Source of the DNA: Talaromyces rugulosus
Taxonomy: Eukaryota; Ascomycota; Eurotiomycetes; Eurotiales; Trichocomaceae
Assembly (NCBI RefSeq): GCF_013368755.1
Contig: NC_049561.1
Coordinates: 4,898,001 to 4,962,000, forward strand
Direction: 5' to 3'
DNA length: 64,000 nucleotides
The notes under the pieces are model-generated. The model saw only the letters and a program-made list of their open reading frames with translations. It searched no databases and was not told where the DNA came from. Made by a program: the position numbers and the translations under genes. Shown here in pieces: positions 10,277 to 19,227 of this stretch. Every line of letters begins with the position of its first letter. The first letter of the stretch is position 1.

Positions 10277-11984
10277 TCAGATCTCATGTCGAATAGTGGT
10301 TCTTGCAACCAATTTACGCAAGTTCATTAACCTTGTTGATCCTGACGTTCTCTTGAATACTTCCTCGATCTCTTCCAATGATTTCCCTCTTGTTTCCGGC
10401 ATAGAAAGCGCACAAATAAACGAAGTGAGCAAAACGCATCCTCCAAACATAAAGTAAATGGCAAAACTGCTCTTGGACAGCAAGATTGGCGTAACGAGTG
10501 CGACCAGGAAATTTGTACACCAGTTACTGCCATGAGCGAGACTAGTTGCTGCCGCACGTGTCTGTTGAGGCTGGATCTCAGCGGCGTATATCTTGATTCC
10601 AACCGCCCATGACACACAATAGATCACTGCAAAGACATAGATTGATACAATGACTACCCAGCGGCCAGCACCAAAGTCGCCGTGAACTTGGTTTCCGGCA
10701 TAAAGACCTCCAATCAAAAACATGACAATGCCGAGTCCAATACCGCCGTAGATAGTACTGTGACGTCGACCCCATTTGTCGGCGAATATTGCAGCGGGGA
10801 TTGTGACGGCAAAGATCACTATGGCAGATACTCCAGAAGCAAGGAAAGATGCGTTTGAGGATGTAAGACCAGCCTGTTGAAAGAGAAGAGGGGCGTACTA
10901 CATAACAATATCAGTGCCATGAATGATTAAATACCAATCCTATCAACTCACATAAAGAACACCGTCAATTCCACTAAGCTGCTGCATACCCATCATGAAA
11001 ACTGCCAGAGCCGTACGGCCACGCACATCCTTCGAGAACAGAGCCCAGAAATTGGTTTTGGTATCGGTCTTTTTTTTTTAGTGTATTTGAAGCGTTAGAC
11101 AAGTAAAGATAATATCTAGCCTCAAGACTTACCTCTCCTTGATCCTGTTCAACCTCAACCTTTTCGCGTTCCGCTCGGCTAACTCCTAGAAAATCCCAGG
11201 TTTCGGCTGCTTCCGCCGGACGGCCACTGAGTTTGAGCCATCGAGGTGAATGGGGCAGGAACAGATAACATGATATGGAAAATACAAATGATAGACTGGC
11301 CAGCAGAATGAAAGGTAATCTCCACGACATTGAGGAGTCGATTCCGGTAGTGCCATAGCAGGTAAAGAATCCCACAACAAGACCCAAAGTAATCAACAAT
11401 TGAGGACCAGTTGTTAGCGGACCCCTTTTGCTAGGGGGTGAGATTTCACAAATGTAACTAGGATTGGTTAGTATGTCTGTCCGTGACGCAGATAAAAGAC
11501 TGACTCACACAACTAAATTCCCAAGATATAGCCCTTCCCCAATACCTTCAATACAACGTCCAACAATAAACATTCCCAAGTGGACAGCGCCTGCTTCCAG
11601 GGCCGCCCCAATGCCAAATATCAACGCTCCGATGCTGATACTGTTTGGTCGACCTAAGCGATCCGCAACTCGCCCAGCGAAGAATGATGAAATAGCAGCC
11701 GGAATCAAAATCGAAGAAACAATAAGACCATGAACCGTGGAGGATAGAGAACCGAACATTGAGAGGTAACTTGACATGACAGTAACTGGTCCAATGATAC
11801 CAGTGTCGATCCTGCATGGATCAATATCGATCAGCACATCTTCTTCGCCGTCCTCATAATATTCTGCAAAATATTCAACATACCCGAATAAGAAACCCCC
11901 AAAAGAGCATAATACGCTTGCAAGAAAATATCTTTCCGGCATCTTGAAACGTTTAGAAGGCATGCCGGGCAACGTCACTTTCAT
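10277..11984 (-). CDS. Sugar transporter, MFS (hexose/polyol SP family)
   Basis: Twelve-helix plasma-membrane sugar permease of the SP family (TC 2.A.1.1), 488 aa. Exons 11984-11884, 11811-11509, 11457-11133, 11068-10952 and 10897-10277. Splicing out the 72-bp intron 11812-11883 restores the helix-1 motif FGGFLFGIDTGIIGPVTVM. Other signatures are GRVADRLGRPNSI (loop 2-3), EISPPSKRGPL after helix 4, PHSPRWLKLSGR (canonical PESPRWL), QQLSGIDGVLYYAPLLFQQAG in helix 7 and PETRGKSLEEIEEVF at the C-terminus. The second intron's 5' site is GTGAGT and the third intron ends in an AAG acceptor after a short A run. The 72-bp intron is in frame and lacks stops. It lies between two regulator remnants and near a P450 pseudogene, suggesting a former catabolic or metabolite cluster. 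Substrate unknown. Confidence 0.92.
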
Positions 11985-12337
11985 CGATGTAATGAGACAC
12001 TGAATTCCGTACTACTTGTCACTATGCGCGTATGTAGAGATAATTTAAAAGTATAGGTAATGAATAAATCAGGAGAAAGGCATTATTGATTCTACCATGA
12101 ACGAATTTGTCAGCTCTTGCTTGCTGCGTCATTATTGATTCTAGATTCTTTGTTTCCCTTCTCCGGATGACATACCGAATCCGGCAATCGACACGGTTGC
12201 ACGCTAGACCTACTACAGTATAGACGGCTCACTGAATAGGTAATATTTACGCGTCAAAAGGGCTCTTTTCCGGAACAATTTCTATTTCGGGTATGTTAGA
12301 CGATTTATACATATGCGAAGGAAGGCTGGCATCAACA
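11985..12337. other. Intergenic spacer upstream of the sugar transporter
   Basis: 353 bp, likely the transporter promoter. It holds a near-duplicate TTATTGATTCTA at 12083-12094 and 12131-12142, about 48 bp apart. No gene seen. Confidence 0.35.
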
Positions 12338-12553
12338 TCACACCGTTACATAGAGTCCGTCTTTAGATGCATCAACAGTAGCTAATATCAGAATCTGCTG
12401 TGCATAAGCACCAATACGAGCTCTCATAAGAAGTTCTAATCGATCAATTGTTTTTGGTGTGTCCGGTGGGATCAATGATCTATTCCGTGAGAAAAGATAT
12501 ATAGAGAGCGACATCAGCCTGGCTATCATGGGGGGGAAATGGCAGATTTCCAA
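12338..12553 (-). pseudogene. Possible C-terminal remnant of a fungal transcription factor
   Basis: An open frame of 71 codons without an ATG at its 5' end. The segment RLELLMRARIGAYAQQILILATVDASKDGLYVTV resembles the extreme C-terminal region of fungal-specific transcription factors, where R-I-x-x-Y-A-x-x-I-x-x-I-A is followed about ten residues later by a hydrophobic strand. No flanking exon supports a complete gene. Alternatively it may be chance open frame. This is a weak call. Confidence 0.25.
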
Positions 12554-12627
12554 AAATCATCCAACACCCCCGAGGGTCACCTCAGTATAATAGTTATCAA
12601 CAATGTCTTTGATCATATACTACTTTC

Positions 12628-12929
12628 TCACCGATATCTGCCTACACAGCCCATCGTGACCCAAGTTCTTCCCTGAACCAGAGGCATTCATCCCATAACG
12701 CTGGCTAATCAGACGAGACGACCACATGAAGGGGATGCTGGACGTGCTCATCCCTTTTAGCGCCGGTTCTCGAAGCTGCATTGGCCGGAATATCACCATC
12801 TTGGAACAGCTCGTCTTTGTCGCTACTCTATGCTATCACTATGAATTTGTGTTGCCATCCCAGGAATGGGAGATGGAGTTCGAGGATTACTTTAATATAT
12901 GGCCTGTGGAATTGCCTATGAAGCTCTGA
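12628..12929 (+). pseudogene. Cytochrome P450 pseudogene, C-terminal fragment
   Basis: The heme-binding signature FSAGSRSCIGRN (consensus FxxGxRxCxG, with the axial cysteine present) is encoded near 12756-12790 and is followed by a normal P450 C-terminus. Upstream the ERR-triad region reads FFPEPEAFIP, then a TAA stop at 12694-12696 where a glutamate of the usual PERW is expected, then RWL. Further upstream SPISAYTAHRDP is in a different frame, so about one base is lost near 12665. Both lesions and the missing N-terminal two thirds (K-helix, I-helix, membrane anchor) show a dead copy. The last codons run to a TGA at 12927-12929. Confidence 0.8.
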
Positions 12930-13375
12930 CGGCGAGGGGTGCTAGCATCAGCATGATACATAAGCAAAGGTGGCTGGCCATATGAGTGCTCGGTAGAGAC
13001 TGAATTTTTGTGGAAAGTATACAATTCGTCTTCATCATGATGTTGTTTCTGTTTCAAGAAGTTGCTGTAATTTTCTTACTCTGCTGCGAGTGTGAAACCC
13101 CAGTCGTATTTCAAGATCATTCATTAAAGCCCACAGCCTTGTTTTACCTGAAAGGCCCTTAATATGTTTAGCGGCTAGGCAAGTTAGTTTCTATAAACTT
13201 GGTTCGAGGAGAGGCTGGAGACTGAAGGATTTGGTACAAGGCAAGAAAAGCATCCTCAAACTTACCATAGAAAAGGGCTTGGGAAGAAAACGAGCGAACT
13301 GTATCCGTTATATCAGAGATAGCAATACTCGCTATCTGAGACGCGTGATATTGAATCTAAACAAATTCAAAATAG
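12930..13375. other. Intergenic spacer after the P450 pseudogene
   Basis: 446 bp. A frame on the plus strand from 13231 onward runs antisense to the last exon of the regulator gene and has no family signature. No further P450 sequence is recognised. Confidence 0.35.
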
Positions 13376-14807
13376 TCAGAAACACATGTTTAAATGATGG
13401 GGGGGAAGGGAACAGGAACATGCTTTTGTAGGGTCAGATAGATCATGAAGATATGGTTCAGCATAAAGGAGGATATGCAACACGTGGTACCATATCATGG
13501 CTGCGGCTAAATTCGATGATTAATAGACTATATTTATATCAAGGTCAATTGCCACTCACAAACGGTCGGTAAGGAATAATGAAGTCTTGAAAAGCCTTCG
13601 TCCGTTGGTTCTCCGTATGAAATGGCCCGGAAGGATGATGGGAGGGTATCCAGCCATCTGTCCACCTCTCTAAGCAAGTCGTTTCTCGCATCGACCATTA
13701 TTGGCATTGGTTCCTGTGTGTTGGGGTCCTTCGCGAACACCACATCAATGGCACGACCGACCAGCCATAAAAGCTGGTTCCCAAAGACATCCTCCTCGGT
13801 CTCACCATCTCGCCAACGAACATTCCATTCGTTTGGACTCATCTGCATTGGACTTTCATTAACGAGGGCCACAACAATCTCATGGCGGATATAGATCCAG
13901 AAATTGGCTCGGTTAATACCATGTGAGCCAGCACTGATTCCATAGGTTCGGATGAGCAAGGTGGCGCCGAAAAAATGGCGCTGTAGTTCTTGGCCCTGGG
14001 CCGCAATCATTTCATAGCTACTTAGTAATATAATTGCAGTTAAAGCGTTCTCTTGCGGAATTGAGTTGTTGAGCAGCTCTCTGAGCAGACGCAGCGATTC
14101 ACCGTAGTGGTAGGCAGCAGCAGAAACCCAGGCCATTCCCGATGGTAACAGGCTGAGGTTCTTGGCTGTGAAAGCACAGACACAATGGAGAAGCAGCTCT
14201 GAATCAAGGATCTGACGGGAGACTACCCGTTGATAGGTGCAGCCGTGGTCAAAAAGATCCATCCATGTCGCCACCCCAGTCTGATACGCATGCAACAAAT
14301 AGGCGATTTCGGAGGTTATCCGAACTGCTAGTGGTGGCCTCGGTTGCAACGTGGGTGAACGTGGCGGATGAGCAAGCAAAGCATCGGGGGACGACGAATC
14401 AGAGTAACTGGAAATTAGAGAGTGCTCGAGAATGTCCCATGTTGAGGAAGGACCATGATTAGAGGATTTATCACCACTACTATTCGGTGAGGATGAAGAT
14501 ATGGTACTCCAGGTAGAAGGCATGATGAACTCTGACGGACGGCATTGTAGATTTAAGCGCTCACAATTACTACAGATAGGCTTTCTTTCATCGCAGCGGG
14601 TGTGACGAGCCTTGCAAGTAAAACTATAAACAGTTCCTGGCATGTTAGCTGTTCAGAACACCGACAAACGAGTGTTCAGGATGGATATCGTCCCACCATC
14701 CTAGACCAAATTAGTTTGCATGCACTCTAAACATGGAAGGCGGACGGACCTATTTTGCGCCGAGAACTGGCTCGGCGTTTCTTTTTGCTGGAAACTCTAT
14801 CATCCAT
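13376..14807 (-). CDS. Zn2Cys6 fungal transcription factor, with a proposed 4-nt microexon
   Basis: Predicted nuclear regulator, 418 aa in the model 14807-14750, 14700-14697, 14623-13560, 13506-13376. Exon 1 encodes MDDRVSSKKKRRASSRRKI, a basic start. Only by using a 4-base exon GATG (between introns 14749-14701 and 14696-14624, both GT-AG with CTAA-type branch points) does the zinc cluster become complete: GCFTCKARHTRCDERKPIC, then SNCERLNLQC, i.e. all six cysteines with normal spacing. Without the microexon the first cysteine position is serine. A Ser/Pro-rich linker follows, then the middle homology region with LLLHCVCAFTAKNLS and the W-x-IRHE block. The last intron (13559-13507) leads to SAAMIWYHVLHILLYAEP, a typical regulator ending. 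Targets are unknown; it neighbours a decayed P450 and a sugar transporter. Confidence 0.85.
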
Positions 14808-15972
14808 AGTGAAACGTCGTACACGAAAGGGTGTAGCGCAGTGACATTATTAGGTCAGTGAAATATTGACGCTGATTACTGATTACGTTGGTACGACATC
14901 CCTGATCCCTGTCGGGTGGTCAGGTGATCGTGTCAGATATGCCGGGTGACCGATTGGAACGCGGGTTTTGACCAATAATAAGAAACACATGTACAGCAGG
15001 ATTTGCAAATCTCCATGAAGGGAGACAAATCCTTAGTAAATAAGGTGCAAGCTGATATCATTCAATATTCTCCCGGCCCGCACTGAGTATTTTTGACCAT
15101 TAAGAGTCTGAATCTAACATAAATTGCGCCTTATTTTAACGATTTTAATCCAAATATGACTTCTTTGAGTTAGCATTCGATAGGTAGAAACCTATCCCAT
15201 ATATTAAGAAAAAAGCAGGTAAAGTGCTCAAAAAGGATTAGGTGCTGGTCTGAGTGGCAGAGGCTATTAGAAATGACCGAAAAAACAGCAAAAATTGACT
15301 ATCTCTGAAAACTAAGAAGTATAACACTTCCCCCTATATAAAATTGTTGAAGTGGCTGATCGTAAGCATGTCAATATTTGATTAATTCTTTAAGAATTCA
15401 TCAATCCTAGACTCCAGATCGACCCTATACATATCCAATGGGATATGTCTATTTTTTAACTTCAACCGTGTACTCTTTTGATATGGAACTATCAATATCA
15501 TTGGGTATAGAGATGTCAATATTAATATTACCAGTCCATATAGACAATCTCAAATAATAAGGTTTATTGCTTAAATTTTGCTATTAATCTGGTCTTATTA
15601 TTGGTATTATTAAAGATGAATTAAAGAAGCCTCCGATAGTGGTCTCCACTGATTCCAACACGCTAGCTTCAAATAGACTAGCTGACGGAGTACCTGGGGC
15701 CATGATTGGCTTGTTTCTTATCAAGAAAATATAAGGTCGCATGGCGCACGCGAGAACTTCTCCAACTTTCCTCCTGCACTTGACGGGGCTCTTTGCTTCC
15801 AGGCAACAGAATATCGAAGCCATATCTCCTCTCTTCATCTGGCTGTCCCTCCTGTCATAGAATTTTACTACTAGTCGCTACTTCACGACGCGTCTCGAGC
15901 ATGACCGCGGGGTAACTAACAGCAAGAGCATTGAGGCGGTCAAGCGATAAGCAGATAACACCAAACAATAGG
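14808..15972. other. Long divergent spacer between the Zn2Cys6 regulator and gamma-glutamyltranspeptidase
   Basis: 1,165 bp. 15100-15600 is AT-rich with scattered ATATTGA/TCAATAT words. The minus-strand open frame 15838-15584 has no recognised signature and lies where the transpeptidase promoter is expected. Nothing else could be supported. Confidence 0.4.
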
Positions 15973-18230
15973 ATGAAGATGGCATCATCCCGCGCGTTTA
16001 TCACGGACTCGGAGAAGCAGGTACGTGGTTGCAATTGGCAAGGAATTGAGAATGACTTTTTTTTCGAGGGGCTTATCTTTTGACAAAATTTCAGGCTATT
16101 ATCGCAGATGATACGATTAGTAACATGACAGGGAAACGCCATGATCAGCCGCCGCGTCGACGCACAAGTCTTGTCAAGGCTCTTATCATTACATCACTCG
16201 CTGTTGCAGGCTTGTATATATACCTTCCTCGCCTCGGTTTTCTGTCGCCTTTGAGAACGTGTGGGTCGACGGCACACAATCTGAATAATGGAGATGACAG
16301 TCTGGGTGCCGTTGCGAGTGAGAGCTCGATATGTAGTGCTGCGGGGACGGAAATGCTGAAGCTGGGAGGAAATGCCGCGGATGCTGTGAGTGATTTTCAA
16401 TTTGAAGAGCTACCTGGCGAGAAATTGCTAATTGAGCTAATTCGTTTCAGATGGTTGCGACGGTGTTTTGTGTTGGTGTCGTCGGTAGAGTGACCCCCGA
16501 ACCAGACTTTATTGTCGTTCTACTAACACTGGTTAGGAATGTACCATAGCGGTATTGGAGGCGGCGGTTTCATGCTGATACGATCTCCTGACGGCACGTT
16601 TGAGAATGTCGACTTTCGTGAAACTGCGCCGGCAGCTGCACACCAAGACATGTTCGCCAGTGATGCACACTTATCGGTTGTAGGTGGACTAGCGAGGTAC
16701 GTTTACGATTGCTGGCTGTGTGTAGTACTATCGGCTAATTTTTAAACCCAGCGGAGTGCCTAGTGAAGTGCGCGGCTTGCAGTATTTACACAATAAGCAT
16801 GGTGTTCTTCCATGGTCGACTGTCCTGCAGCCAGCCATAAAGACTGCTCGATATGGCTTCCCCATGACAGAGGACCTGTATCACGCAACGCAGCGGACGT
16901 TGAAGAACGGCAAGGACTTTCTGGTGACAGATCCATCGTGGGCCCAGGACTTTGCGCCGCATGGAACTATACTCGGACTCGGTGATACCCTATACCGAAA
17001 GCGATATGCGGACACGCTTGAGACCATTGCCAATGAAGGACCGGAGGCGTTTTATACTGGTCGCATTGCTGAAACAATGATTGACGCCGTGCGAGCAACC
17101 AATGGAATCATGACGTTAGAAGACCTGCAAAACTACAAGGTCGCCATCAGGGATACTCCCCAGATCAACTACAGAGGCTATACCGTTACTAGCACCTCGG
17201 CTCCCTCTGCTGGAGTTATTGGATTAAGCATATTGAAAATTATAGACGGATATGAGCGGTTCTTTTCGCCAGAGTCAATCCAGCTGAGCACGCATCGGCT
17301 TGATGAAGCAATGCGCTTTGCCTACGGACAGGTACGTTTCAGGTCCTGGGCATGATGAATTATTCTGACTTGCGGATAGCGAACAAGCTTTGGAGACCCT
17401 TTGTTCGTCGAGGGAATGCACCAGCACGAACAAGATATCCTTAAAGACACAACCGTGTCCAGAATCCGCCGGCGTATTTCTGACCTTCGTACGCAGAATG
17501 TATCTGCATATGACCCGGAAGGTATTGAGAGTAGGGACACGTAAGTTTCATGCAACAGACCACCGTTTTTTTCAACATAATTGACATTTGAGGTAGGCCA
17601 GGAACGTCTCATATTTCCGCGGCGGATCGCTCCGGGCTTGCAATCACCTTGACGACAACGATCAACCTGTACTTTGGTAGTCATGTGATGGTTCCTGAGA
17701 CGGGGATTATTATGAACAACGAAATGAATGGTGAGTCAAACGACCAACTGTCGTTATGGCAGTAATCTGATTATCTTACAGACTTCTCGATCCCCGGGTC
17801 ATCAAACGAGTTCGGCTACGTCCCTTCACCATCCAACTACATCCAGCCAGGCAAAAGACCGCTGTCCTCCATCACTCCGATTATTGTAACCCACCCGGAC
17901 GGCTCGCTATACTTTGTTACAGGCTCTGCAGGCGGCAGCCGAATTACGACAGCAACAGTCCAGAGCGTTGTCAATCTGATCGACCGAGACATGGGGCCCT
18001 ATGACGCCCTTGCCGAGCCTCGTATACACGACCAACTCATCCCCAACCAAGTTCGCTTCGAGTACAGCTTCAACAACGACACTGTGCGATCCATGCAACG
18101 CCGCGGACACAACGTGACCTGGGTCGCGCCAGGACAGAGTTCGGCGCAGTGCATTCGCTTGCTGCGCAACGGCACCTTTGAGGCTGCTGGCGAGCCGCGA
18201 CAGAAGAATTCTGGAGGATTCGCTGTTTGA
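15973..18230 (+). CDS. Gamma-glutamyltranspeptidase
   Basis: Ntn-hydrolase of family T03 that cleaves the gamma-glutamyl bond of glutathione; fungal forms act at the vacuolar membrane or cell surface. Eight exons (introns 16021-16094, 16386-16450, 16485-16536, 16697-16751, 17332-17379, 17541-17596, 17731-17781) give 618 aa. A basic N-terminus and one hydrophobic segment ([20 protein letters not shown], about residues 38-57) make a type II signal anchor. [26 protein letters not shown] and [15 protein letters not shown] are family hallmarks. Autoproteolysis is expected before Thr428 in [13 protein letters not shown], which would be the nucleophile of the small subunit; GSAGGSRI near residue 525 is the usual oxyanion/substrate loop. 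The upstream start was chosen because exon 1 splices in frame and adds a normal cytosolic tail. It could share a role with the nearby GST. Confidence 0.95.
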
Positions 18231-19227
18231 TCTTTTTTTATTTCTTCTTCTTTTAATGAGCTGTTGGTTTTACATTAGACCTTTCACGATACTGAGCGTC
18301 ATGTAATGCATGTATAGAGGATCATTGATGTTAAAATGAAGACTGAACTTTGTGTGTATATACTATACGAATAGATGACCATCCAGTTTGGTACAATTAC
18401 TACCTGTATGGTTTTGTAATTATTTTGATAAACTTGTAAACAAATGCGGAGCTCCTTGAAGAAACCTTGAAGATGTGTGATATATATCCAAAATGGTACT
18501 AGTAACAAAGAGAAAACATGCCTCCGTTCAAATCACAATGTAACAATGCAAAGCTATTGATAGATCGTCACATAGTTGGCTGCCTCAGGCACGTCCGCTA
18601 GCGTGGGCGGCAACAGCGGCCATGCGATTGGCAGGCGGTGAGGGTTTATGTAGCAAGCAGCCTGCGCCACCATCTGAGATCACCGCTTCTCCTCCTCTGC
18701 TGCATATTGGGCACGCATCCTGATTTATTTAGCGATGTTCGACACTCATTTTCCCTGAACTTGCCTCTGCTCTCAAAGTATATTTATCACGGAATGCGCG
18801 CCACGACTGTGCCCCCTTAAAAAAAAGCTTGACTATTCCCCTCCTCTTCCCCGCCTGCCCACGTCACTCCAGGCTCCGCTCTCGTTCGTTCCAGCACAAC
18901 AACAACAACACATCATCGCCAAATAGGGCGAGAGGAACGTTTGTGGGCTTGTCTCGGCTTTTCACTCGTGCAGCCTTGGGCCGCACTATGCATCCGAATT
19001 GCAACTACCTCTGATTGACACCGCTTTGGTACACACACATACACACACACACACACGACACACTGGATTTGGCGCTGCATCTCTCGATATTCTCATAAGT
19101 GGGTACTCTTCTTGCAAAAAAGACATGGACAAAATTGAATACCAGGATCACCTCGAAACTAACCCGTAAAGTCAGAGCCGAGACCCTCCCTTCCAACGAA
19201 CGACCTACCTCTGACGTGCGTCAAGTC
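18231..19227. other. Intergenic spacer and 5' leader of the large disordered-protein gene
   Basis: 997 bp. Contains an AC dinucleotide run (ACACACACACATACACACACACAC-type) at about 19031-19055. The coding frame of the downstream gene is open back to about 19096 but contains no ATG before 19228. No RNA gene was recognised. Confidence 0.4.

Noticed and set aside
13231..13431. 66-codon plus-strand frame
   Set aside because: Antisense to the last exon of the Zn2Cys6 gene, which ends in a family-typical sequence.
15584..15838. 84-codon minus-strand frame
   Set aside because: No family signature and no neighbouring exons; lies in the AT-rich promoter side of the transpeptidase gene.
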